Part shown: in pieces, positions 1 through 5,086 of the stretch
Layout of the letters: the number at the start of each line of letters is the position of its first letter
How positions within the stretch are numbered: the first letter of the stretch is position 1
DNA from: Actinomycetes bacterium
GTDB lineage: Bacteria; Actinomycetota; Acidimicrobiia; Spongiisociales; UBA4744
Assembly: GCA_024641205.1 (NCBI GenBank)
Contig: JAHEDM010000037.1
Location: forward strand, 1 to 11,790
Reading direction: 5' to 3'
DNA: 11,790 bases
Notes under the pieces: model-generated
The model's database searches: none
The model's input: only the letters and a program-made list of their open reading frames with translations
What the model was told of the DNA's origin: nothing
Translations under genes and position numbers: made by a program

Positions 1-267
1 CTCGACCTCGGCGGCCTTGAGCCCCGCTATCAGCTGCGAATAGGTTGTCCCGTTCTGGCGGGCAGCTGCATTGATGCGCTGTATCCATAGACGGCGGAAC
101 TCGCCTTTGCGGGCTCTACGGTCACGATACGAATCCTGCATCGCATGCATGACCTGCTCGTTGGCAGCCCGAAACCGGCGACTTTTCGCTCCCTTGTAAC
201 CGCTCGCCCGGTCGAGGACTTTCTTGTGCTTCTTCTTGGCGTGCACAGCGCGTTTGACTCTGGCCAT
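1..267 (-). CDS. rplT: Large ribosomal subunit protein bL20, C-terminus cut off by the window edge
   Basis: L20 binds 23S rRNA early in 50S assembly and in several bacteria also represses its own operon. The first 89 codons are present; the family is about 115-120 residues, so roughly 30 are missing at the window edge. The protein begins MARVKRAVHAKKKHKK and continues with the family signatures ASGYKGAKSRRFRAANEQV, the RDRRARKGEFRRLWI block and INAAARQNG. It is strongly basic, as expected. The ATG at 267-265 is preceded by a strong Shine-Dalgarno sequence (GAGGAGG, about 272-278). It is the third gene of infC-rpmI-rplT, 25 nt after rpmI, with no promoter or terminator in that gap. Identification is secure. 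Confidence 0.97.
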   Translation of the reverse strand, partial: MARVKRAVHAKKKHKKVLDRASGYKGAKSRRFRAANEQVMHAMQDSYRDRRARKGEFRRLWIQRINAAARQNGTTYSQLIAGLKAAEVE

Positions 268-292
268 GAGACTTCCTCCTCTGCGGTCCGCC

Positions 293-487
293 TCAGCGAC
301 CGATCATTCGCTTGACGTTGCGGGCATCACCCGTGGCAACGGGTGCGTCACCTTTGAGCGTGCGAAAGCGTTTGCGGCTTTTCGCCAGCTTCAGGTGGCC
401 CCGGCCGGCCTGGGAGCGCATCACCTTTCCCGAACCGGTCACTTTGAAGCGCTTTGCGGCGCCCTTGTGGGTCTTCATCTTTGGCAT
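293..487 (-). CDS. rpmI: Large ribosomal subunit protein bL35
   Basis: L35 is a small basic protein of the 50S subunit. The 64-residue product has the usual family length and the conserved N-terminus PKMKTHKGAAKRFKVTGSGKV, followed by a Lys/Arg-rich segment (residues 21-45) and a C-terminal DARNVKRMIGR. The ATG is preceded by AGGGAG six bases upstream, and this ribosome-binding site overlaps the end of infC: the infC stop is at 500-498 and the rpmI start at 487, a 10-nt gap. Gene order infC-rpmI-rplT is the near-universal bacterial arrangement, so co-transcription from the infC promoter is expected. Confidence 0.97.
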   Translation of the reverse strand: MPKMKTHKGAAKRFKVTGSGKVMRSQAGRGHLKLAKSRKRFRTLKGDAPVATGDARNVKRMIGR

Positions 488-497
488 CAGCCGCTCC

Positions 498-1223
498 CTA
501 TTCCTCTTCGATCTGGGCCGCTTCGACTTCGGATTCGACGTCCGCGGCGAGTTCTTCTTGTTCAGCTTCTGTGGCTACCTCTTCCGGGGGCCCTTCTGCT
601 GTCTTCGGAGACTGTTCCTGCTTTGGTTCAGTCACCACCGTTGATGCCGGCGCGGCGACAGTCTCCGTCAGCGTCTCTTCTTCGGCTTCTTCCTCATGTG
701 CCTTGGGCCGGTCGCGTCGCCGCACCGGAGCAAGAACCATCGTCATGTTCCGACCTTCCTGGGAAGGCGTCTGCTCAACGACGCCGTAGTCGGTGACTTC
801 CTCGGCCAGGCGGTCGAGAATTCGAAGCCCCAGCTCCGGTCGCTGCGCCTCACGCCCACGGAACCAGATCGTCACCTTGACTTTGTCACCCTCAGAGAGA
901 AACTCGATGGTCCTGCGCTGTTTGATGAGATAGTCGTGCTCGCCGATTTTCGGCTTGAACTTGACCTCTTTGATCACCGTCCGGGTTTGCTTCTTGCGCG
1001 CTTCCCGGGCTTTGACGGACATCTCGTACTTGTACTTCCCGTAGTCCATCAACCGGCACACAGGCGGATTGGCGTCTGGGGCCACTTCGACAAGATCGAG
1101 ACCCAGCTGGTCTGCCAGCCACAGGGCCTCTCGTATCTTCTTGATCCCGATCTGACTGCCATCCGGGGCTACAACTCGGACTTCTTGGGCCCGGATGTAG
1201 CCATTCACACGTAACTCAGCGAT
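498..1223 (-). CDS. infC: Translation initiation factor IF-3, probable ATC start, long acidic C-terminal tail
   Basis: IF-3 binds the 30S subunit, prevents premature 50S joining and checks the start codon. With the start proposed here it has 241 residues: an N-domain (1-75, with RVNGYIRAQEVR and VEVAPDANPPVCRLMDYGKYKYE), a linker rich in Lys/Arg, a C-domain (about 85-168, with KPKIGEHDY, VKVTIWFRGRE and GRNMTMVLAP) and an extra tail (169-241) dominated by Glu, Ala and Pro. The only ATG/GTG/TTG candidate is a GTG at 1208, but it has no good Shine-Dalgarno and cuts into the conserved RVN. The ATC at 1223-1221 sits four bases after a perfect AGGAGG, directly after an in-frame TGA, and gives (M)AELRVNGYIR. 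E. coli infC uses ATT, and IF-3 disfavours such starts, giving feedback control. Function is certain; the start is very likely. Confidence 0.95.
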   Translation of the reverse strand: MAELRVNGYIRAQEVRVVAPDGSQIGIKKIREALWLADQLGLDLVEVAPDANPPVCRLMDYGKYKYEMSVKAREARKKQTRTVIKEVKFKPKIGEHDYLIKQRRTIEFLSEGDKVKVTIWFRGREAQRPELGLRILDRLAEEVTDYGVVEQTPSQEGRNMTMVLAPVRRRDRPKAHEEEAEEETLTETVAAPASTVVTEPKQEQSPKTAEGPPEEVATEAEQEELAADVESEVEAAQIEEE

Positions 1224-1297
1224 GTCTCCTCCTCATTCAAAGGCAATAAAAAGCGCAGCAAGCCAAGGCATGCTGCGTAATCGTAACCGCGGCGCAT
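1205..1297 (-). CDS. Candidate leader peptide upstream of and overlapping infC (speculative)
   Basis: A 30-codon reading frame starts with ATG at 1297-1295 (MRRGYDYAACLG...) and ends at TGA 1207-1205, past the infC ATC start and in a different frame. It runs right through the terminator-like hairpin. A segment of 10 residues holds six leucines, several on TTG, TTA or CTT codons that are rare in GC-rich genomes. No Shine-Dalgarno precedes this ATG. A strong AGAGGAGG does lie upstream in the leader (about 1326-1333) but has no ATG/GTG/TTG at the right distance. A second frame passing that site ends in a TGA that overlaps the infC ribosome-binding site. I cannot decide whether either is translated. 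Confidence 0.25.
   Translation of the reverse strand: MRRGYDYAACLGLLRFLLPLNEEETSLSYV
1221..1235 (-). promoter_or_regulatory. infC ribosome-binding site with ATC initiation codon
   Basis: On the minus strand this reads TGAGGAGGAGACATC. A perfect AGGAGG lies four bases before ATC, and the codon row starts with an in-frame TGA, so translation of IF-3 cannot begin further upstream. ATC is among the non-canonical starts that IF-3 itself discriminates against, so this site fits IF-3 autoregulation. Confidence 0.75.
1248..1277 (-). terminator. Intrinsic-terminator-like attenuator in the infC leader
   Basis: On the minus strand CGCAGCA (1277-1271) pairs with TGCTGCG (1260-1254). A T-T mismatch and a short GCC/GGC inner stem lie between the arms. 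The stem is followed at once by C and TTTTT (1252-1248), then ATTG. This is the layout of a Rho-independent terminator. It lies about 100 nt inside the infC transcript and about 12 nt before the infC Shine-Dalgarno, so it is placed to act as an attenuator of infC-rpmI-rplT, as is known for the B. subtilis operon. It could also stop read-through from ribH, because no terminator is visible between ribH and the infC promoter. Confidence 0.65.
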
Positions 1298-1355
1298 CTT
1301 GGCGATGGCCGGGTGGGAGCAGCGGGCCTCCTCTTGTGCTCGGTTGTGCCAGAGC

Positions 1356-1383
1356 AGTATACGGGGGGCCGGGTCCCTGTCAA
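1356..1383 (-). promoter_or_regulatory. Sigma70-type promoter of infC-rpmI-rplT
   Basis: On the minus strand there is a perfect -35 TTGACA (1383-1378), a 16-nt spacer and a -10 TATACT (1361-1356, five of six to consensus). It begins 11 nt after the ribH stop codon. Predicted transcription start is about 1349, leaving a leader of about 125 nt before infC. It is the best promoter match I saw in the window, as expected for a ribosomal protein operon. Confidence 0.8.
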
Positions 1384-1394
1384 CGTAGGGCACC

Positions 1395-1865
1395 TTACGC
1401 GGTGGGTTTGGTGACCTCCCGCAAGGCAGTGACGGTAGCGATGGCCGCCCGGGCGGCTTCGTAGCCCTTGTTCGCTTGGCCGGGGAGACTCCGATCCCGG
1501 GCATGCGAGAATTTCCGCACGGTCAGCACTGCGTTTGCGACAGGCACTCCCGTATCGAGCGCCACTCGCTGCAATCCCGCCATCGTCTGGGTCGCAACGT
1601 GAGCGTAGTGATCTGTCTCGCCTTCGATGACCGCGCCGATCGCCACCACTGCATCCATTCCGGCTGCGATGAGTTTCTGGGCGGCCAGCGGGAGCTCGAG
1701 GGCACCCGGCAGTCGCACCACCGTGATGTCAACCACAGAAGACTCCTCCAGGGCTGCCAGAGCGCCGACGAGCAGGCCGTCGGTGATCACTGCGTTGAAG
1801 GATGACACCGCGACACCGACTCGTAACGAGCCTCCGTTGGGTTGATCCTCGCCGGATCGGCTCAT
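1395..1865 (-). CDS. ribH: 6,7-dimethyl-8-ribityllumazine synthase
   Basis: Lumazine synthase condenses the RibD product (after its dephosphorylation) with 3,4-dihydroxy-2-butanone 4-phosphate from RibBA, the penultimate riboflavin step. The 156-residue length is typical. Motifs in order: SSFNAVITDGLLVGALAAL (about 21-39), the substrate-binding loop VRLPGALELPLAAQKL (usually PGAFEIP), AIGAVIEGETDHYAHV with the family's GET-(P/D)H, VANAVLTV, and LPGQANKGYEAA near the C-terminus. The stretch VRKFSHARDRS, where most homologues have a TTDTEAQALDRA-like sequence, diverges. The ATG overlaps the ribBA stop (ATGA, 1865-1862). Its likely Shine-Dalgarno AGGAG (1880-1876) can pair with CTCCT (1871-1867), so translation may need ribosomes arriving from ribBA. 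It is the last gene of the rib cluster; no terminator follows it before the infC promoter. Confidence 0.95.
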   Translation of the reverse strand: MSRSGEDQPNGGSLRVGVAVSSFNAVITDGLLVGALAALEESSVVDITVVRLPGALELPLAAQKLIAAGMDAVVAIGAVIEGETDHYAHVATQTMAGLQRVALDTGVPVANAVLTVRKFSHARDRSLPGQANKGYEAARAAIATVTALREVTKPTA

Positions 1866-3076
1866 GAGGAGCGATCTCCTATCTCCAGGGTATGGCCCAG
1901 TTTTTGAGCCTTGGTTTCCAGGTAACTGCGATTCTCATCCGTCGTCGCCACCCGGAGGGGAACCGTCTCGATGATCGCCAGCCCATATCCTTCGATTCCC
2001 GCCCGTTTCCTGGGGTTATTGGTCAACAGCCTCATCGTCGTAACACCGAGATCGACGAGGATCTGAGCCCCAACGCCGTAATCTCGGGCATCGACGGGGA
2101 GTCCGAGGTCCTCATTTGCCTGGACCGTATCTCTTCCCTGGTCCTGCAGTGCATAGGCGGCGAGCTTGTGTCCGAGGCCGATTCCCCGCCCCTCGTGGCC
2201 GCGCAGATAGAGCACGACCCCGGCACCCGCCTCGCCCACCTGGCGAATGGCTTCTTGGAGTTGAACGCCACAATCGCAACGGAGGCTTCCGAACGTATCG
2301 CCGGTCAAGCATTCCGAGTGCACCCGGACCAGCACCCCGTCTGTGCCGGTGACATCTCCCTTCACCAGGGCAATGTGCTCGCGGCCGTCAACGAGCGATT
2401 CGTAGCCGACTGCTCGAAACACGCCTTGCGCGGTCGGGAGGCGAGCCTCGCTGACTCGCTTGACTAGCTTCTCTTGTCTCCGCCGGTACGCGATCAGATC
2501 CGCGATCGAGATCATCAAGAGGCCGTACTCCGCGGCAAACCTCTCAAGATCTGGCAATCGAGAAATCTCTCCGTCGTCGGTCACGATCTCGGCCAAGACA
2601 CCGGCCGGATAGAGTCCGGCCAGGATCGCCAGGTCGACGGCAGCTTCCGTGTGGCCGGCCCGGCGCAGCACACCACCCGGCTGAAAACGGAGCGGGAACA
2701 CGTGCCCCGGCCTGGTGAAACTGCCGGCCGGCATGGTCGGATCAATCAAGGCGGCTATCGTCGCCGCCCGATCCGCAGCTGAGATCCCGGTGGTCGTTCC
2801 TGCTCCGTAGTCGACGGAAACGGTGAATGCCGTGCGGCGGGCATCTGTGTTGTTCGCCACCATCATCGGAATCTGCAATTCATCCAGTCTTTCACCAAGC
2901 GCGGGCAGACAAATGAGCCCGCTGGTATGACGAACCATGAAGCCGACCCGGGCGGGTGTGGCGTGCTGGGCGGCGATGATCAGATCACCCTCGTTTTCCC
3001 GGTCGGCGTCGTCGACGACCACGAGGAATTCCCCCTGCCGGAACGCGGAGATCGCTTCTTCGATCGAGGCGAACAT
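1862..3076 (-). CDS. ribBA: Bifunctional 3,4-dihydroxy-2-butanone-4-phosphate synthase / GTP cyclohydrolase II
   Basis: The N-terminal half makes DHBP from ribulose 5-phosphate; the C-terminal half opens GTP, the first committed step. With the ATG at 3076 the protein has 404 residues. DHBP synthase (about 1-200) shows the acidic loop DDADRENEGDL (22-32), RPGHVFPLR (122-130) and GHTEAAVDLA (141-150). GTP cyclohydrolase II (about 205-400) shows the zinc cysteines C256, C267 and C269 in ECLTGDTFGSLRCDCG, the catalytic RGHEGRGIGL (292-301), DYGVGAQIL and LLTNNPRK. Both domains look intact. Two starts are possible: GTG at 3079, overlapping the ribE stop as GTGA, or ATG at 3076. AAGGAG lies eight bases before the ATG, which I prefer. 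The gene ends in an ATGA overlap with ribH. Confidence 0.97.
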   Translation of the reverse strand: MFASIEEAISAFRQGEFLVVVDDADRENEGDLIIAAQHATPARVGFMVRHTSGLICLPALGERLDELQIPMMVANNTDARRTAFTVSVDYGAGTTTGISAADRAATIAALIDPTMPAGSFTRPGHVFPLRFQPGGVLRRAGHTEAAVDLAILAGLYPAGVLAEIVTDDGEISRLPDLERFAAEYGLLMISIADLIAYRRRQEKLVKRVSEARLPTAQGVFRAVGYESLVDGREHIALVKGDVTGTDGVLVRVHSECLTGDTFGSLRCDCGVQLQEAIRQVGEAGAGVVLYLRGHEGRGIGLGHKLAAYALQDQGRDTVQANEDLGLPVDARDYGVGAQILVDLGVTTMRLLTNNPRKRAGIEGYGLAIIETVPLRVATTDENRSYLETKAQKLGHTLEIGDRSS

Positions 3077-3669
3077 CACGCACGCTCCTTCAGCAGTCGT
3101 TCGACGTATTTCGCAATCACGTCCACTTCGAGGTTCACGAGATCTCCCGGCAGACGTTCACCAAGGACGGTGACGGCGAGCGTGTGCGGGATCAAGGCGG
3201 CTTCGAAACCACCCTCGATGAGGCCGGCAATGGTGAGGCTGACCCCGTCGACGGTCACCGATCCTTTCTCGACCATGAAGCGGTTCAACCTCTCCGGTGC
3301 CTCGATGCTCATCCTCCGTCCGTCGCCTTCGGGGCTCACGCGGTCTACCCGACCGACCCCATCGACGTGGCCTTGCACAATGTGACCATCGAACCGCCCG
3401 GTGGCAGACATGGGTCGTTCCAAGTCGACCGCTGAACCGGACTGCAAGCCTCCCAGGTTGGTCCGGTCGAGGGTCTCCTTGACAACATCGGCTGAGAACC
3501 CTGTCGAGGTTGCGGCAACGACCGTCAAACACACACCATTCACCGCGATCGAGTCGCCAATTTCCAGGTCGCCGGAGACTAACGGGCCGTCAACCTCGAT
3601 CCGCATCCCCTGGTCGGCCCGGATCGTGCGAACTATGTGTCCCTTTTCTTCAACAATGCCCGTGAACAT
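3076..3669 (-). CDS. ribE: Riboflavin synthase, alpha subunit
   Basis: This enzyme dismutates two lumazines to riboflavin plus the pyrimidine that RibH reuses. The 197-residue product has the usual two lumazine-binding repeats. The first starts with the invariant MFTGIVEEKG and carries GDSIAVNGVCLTVV and FSADVVKETL. The second (from about residue 95) carries GRFDGHIVQGHVDGVG, KGSVTVDGVSLTI and IPHTLAVTVLG. Two adjacent ATGs exist (3672 and 3669). The first overlaps the ribD TGA as ATGA; the second gives the standard MFTG start and better spacing (six bases) from GAGAGG. The symbol ribC is also used for this gene in some genera. It lies inside the overlapping ribD-ribE-ribBA-ribH unit, under the FMN riboswitch. 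Confidence 0.96.
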   Translation of the reverse strand: MFTGIVEEKGHIVRTIRADQGMRIEVDGPLVSGDLEIGDSIAVNGVCLTVVAATSTGFSADVVKETLDRTNLGGLQSGSAVDLERPMSATGRFDGHIVQGHVDGVGRVDRVSPEGDGRRMSIEAPERLNRFMVEKGSVTVDGVSLTIAGLIEGGFEAALIPHTLAVTVLGERLPGDLVNLEVDVIAKYVERLLKERA

Positions 3670-4727
3670 CATGAACCTCTCTCGAAGTCGATCCGAAGGT
3701 CGGGTCCAACCCGGGAGATCCCGGTGAGGAGGACCTCTTGGAGATCACCAACGGACGCAAAGACCCCATCGAAGACTCCCCGGCCGCTTCCACCTGCCAA
3801 CCGGGCGGCAACATACACGGCGCCGCAATCGACCAGGTCATTGCGGAACAGACTGGTCGCCAGCAAAGGGCCCCCGTCAACGATGAGATCAACGACTCCC
3901 CTCTCGCCCAGGATGTCGAGCATCTTCGACAGGTTGACCCTGTCTCCGCTCTCATCAGGAATGACTACCACCTCCGCAGGCAGGTCGAGATCGACCGGCG
4001 AAAAGACCAGGGCGGACCGTTCGAATACCCGAAGGTCTGGAGGGATCCGGCGGCGACCGGCCACGATCACCGGGAGCGGTTGCGGCCCTACGAACCCTTC
4101 CAATCTGACGGTCAGCTGCGGATCATCTGCCAGAAGGGTCCCGGCGCCGACCATGATGGCGTCGTGTGCTGCCCGCAGAAGGTGGGCGTCCCGACGAGCT
4201 TCGGACGAGGTAATCCATTGCGAGGTCCCGTCGGCCGCAGCGACCTGCCCATCGAGCGTCATCGCCACTTTGAGGGTGACCCGGGGTCGCCCCGTGCTGC
4301 GATGATGGAAATATCCGGGGTCGAGATCGCGGGCCTCGGTGCTGCATACGCCCGTCACAACTTTGATTCCCGATGACGCCAAAGCGGCTAAACCCCGTCC
4401 GGCCACGTGCCCATCCGGATCCTCGACGGCAGCAACCACTCGCCCAATCCCTGCTGCAATGATGGCTTCGGTGCAGGGCGGCGTCTTGCCGTGATGGGCA
4501 CAAGGTTCGAGCGTGACGTACAGCGTGGCGCCCCGGGCCAACTCACCGGCTTCCGCGAGGGCCACCACTTCTGCGTGCGGGCTTCCCGGTCCCCGGTGCC
4601 CACCCCGGCCGACCACCCGCCCATCCGGGGCAACGACAACCGCTCCCACCCGCGGATTCGGGTGAGGATACTGGCCGCCTGCTGCGGCGATTGCAGCAGA
4701 CATCATCTGGCGGTCCACGCGCTCCAT
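3669..4727 (-). CDS. ribD: Bifunctional diaminohydroxyphosphoribosylaminopyrimidine deaminase / 5-amino-6-(5-phosphoribosylamino)uracil reductase
   Basis: RibD carries out the second and third steps after GTP cyclohydrolase II. The 352-residue product (E. coli about 367) has an N-terminal zinc deaminase domain: PHPNPRVGAV (21-30), the catalytic HAE (51-53) and the zinc motif PCAHHGKTPPC (75-85). A C-terminal NADPH-dependent reductase domain shows LKVAMTLDGQVA (152-163), the WITSSEARRDAHLLR block and GAGTLLADDPQLTVR (194-208). Open frame continues 41 codons upstream, but that part is the FMN riboswitch, so the ATG at 4727 with AAAGGA just upstream is chosen; a GTG directly before it (4730) is too close to that ribosome-binding site. 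First gene of the rib cluster; its end overlaps ribE. Confidence 0.96.
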   Translation of the reverse strand: MERVDRQMMSAAIAAAGGQYPHPNPRVGAVVVAPDGRVVGRGGHRGPGSPHAEVVALAEAGELARGATLYVTLEPCAHHGKTPPCTEAIIAAGIGRVVAAVEDPDGHVAGRGLAALASSGIKVVTGVCSTEARDLDPGYFHHRSTGRPRVTLKVAMTLDGQVAAADGTSQWITSSEARRDAHLLRAAHDAIMVGAGTLLADDPQLTVRLEGFVGPQPLPVIVAGRRRIPPDLRVFERSALVFSPVDLDLPAEVVVIPDESGDRVNLSKMLDILGERGVVDLIVDGGPLLATSLFRNDLVDCGAVYVAARLAGGSGRGVFDGVFASVGDLQEVLLTGISRVGPDLRIDFERGS

Positions 4728-4739
4728 CACGTCCTTTCC

Positions 4740-4784
4740 GATGGGAGCACGCGCGCGGCAAAGAGCCACCCGCCTTCTCCCATC
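4740..4784 (-). promoter_or_regulatory. Expression platform of the FMN riboswitch
   Basis: GATGGGAG at the 3' edge of the aptamer (4784-4777) is exactly complementary to CTCCCATC (4747-4740), which lies just before the ribD Shine-Dalgarno. A small GTGGC/GCCGC hairpin sits in between. Aptamer closure and this long-range stem would compete for the same bases, a standard switch design. There is no T-run, so control of ribosome access is more likely than termination. Inferred from complementarity only. Confidence 0.45.
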
Positions 4785-4883
4785 CGGACTTTCACCGTCG
4801 GCTCCGGGATACTGCCGGATCCACCCCTTGCGGGGGTCGCGGGCTTTCACCGCCGGTCGGGAATTACACCCTGCCCTGAAGGT
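4772..4883 (-). promoter_or_regulatory. FMN riboswitch (RFN element)
   Basis: The minus strand carries the conserved RFN blocks in order: CAGGGCAGGGTG, ATTCCCGACCGGCGGT, AGCCCGCGA, a variable hairpin CCCCC-GCAA-GGGG, TGGATCCGG, GAGCCGACGGTGAAAGT and CCGGATGGGAGAAGG. Spacing and order fit the family along the whole length. The element binds FMN and lowers expression of riboflavin synthesis or transport genes. It lies 45 nt upstream of ribD and about 10 nt after the predicted transcription start, so it is the leader of the rib cluster. Confidence 0.96.
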
Positions 4884-4898
4884 GGGCTATCTGCCTTG

Positions 4899-4904
4899 AT
4901 TCTA
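4899..4904 (-). promoter_or_regulatory. Probable -10 box of the rib promoter
   Basis: On the minus strand TAGAAT (five of six to TATAAT) lies 15 nt upstream of the riboswitch. Transcription would then start near 4892, a few bases before the aptamer. I see no convincing -35 hexamer at 16-18 nt (the region reads GGCCCAAGAG), so the promoter is either weak or helped by an activator. Confidence 0.5.
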
Positions 4905-4949
4905 CCGTGGGAGGGGCTCTTGGGCCGAAACGCGTAGGGGTCCATGTTC

Positions 4950-5075
4950 GTTGGTGGGAACGGGCCCCCTCCCCTCTTCTCACTCGCTTCGCTCGCAGGG
5001 CACTGTTGGTGGGAACGGACCCCCCTCCCCCTCGCCCCGCTCGGGACCTCCCCCCTTCTCACTCGCTTCGCTCGC
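4950..5075. repeat. Two-copy intergenic direct repeat between the GGDEF gene and ribD
   Basis: On the plus strand GTTGGTGGGAACGG occurs at 4950-4963 and 5005-5018. An identical 21-nt segment beginning CTTCTCACTCGCTTCGC occurs at 4976-4996 and 5055-5075. In both copies a C-rich linker joins the two parts in the same order; the second copy has a longer linker. This makes an imperfect tandem pair, about 47 and 71 nt long. Together with flanking sequence it fills the roughly 180-nt gap upstream of the rib promoter; no gene is supported there. It may belong to a dispersed intergenic repeat family of this genome, which cannot be tested here. Confidence 0.75.
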
Positions 5076-5086
5076 CGGGGGGAGGT
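5046..5086 (-). terminator. Terminator-like hairpin directly after the REC-GGDEF gene
   Basis: ACCTCCCCCC (5086-5077 on the minus strand) and GGGGGGAGGT (5055-5046) form a perfect 10-bp stem around a 21-nt loop. The stem starts inside the stop codon of the upstream gene. No T-run follows, so this is not a classical intrinsic terminator; GC-rich hairpins without a T-run are often proposed as terminators in actinobacteria. It would separate the metK-to-GGDEF transcript from the rib promoter. The loop contains one copy of the intergenic 21-nt repeat. Confidence 0.45.

Noticed and set aside
224..796. 190-codon plus-strand frame across rplT, rpmI and infC
   Set aside because: It crosses three conserved ribosomal and initiation-factor genes on the other strand and resembles nothing known.
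3637..4376. Long plus-strand reading frames opposite ribD (up to 222 codons)
   Set aside because: They mirror a well-conserved minus-strand gene, lack family motifs and ribosome-binding sites, and are Arg/Pro/Ser-rich as expected of antisense frames in GC-rich DNA.
4728..4850. 41-codon N-terminal extension of RibD
   Set aside because: This sequence is the FMN riboswitch and its platform; the extension resembles no RibD N-terminus.
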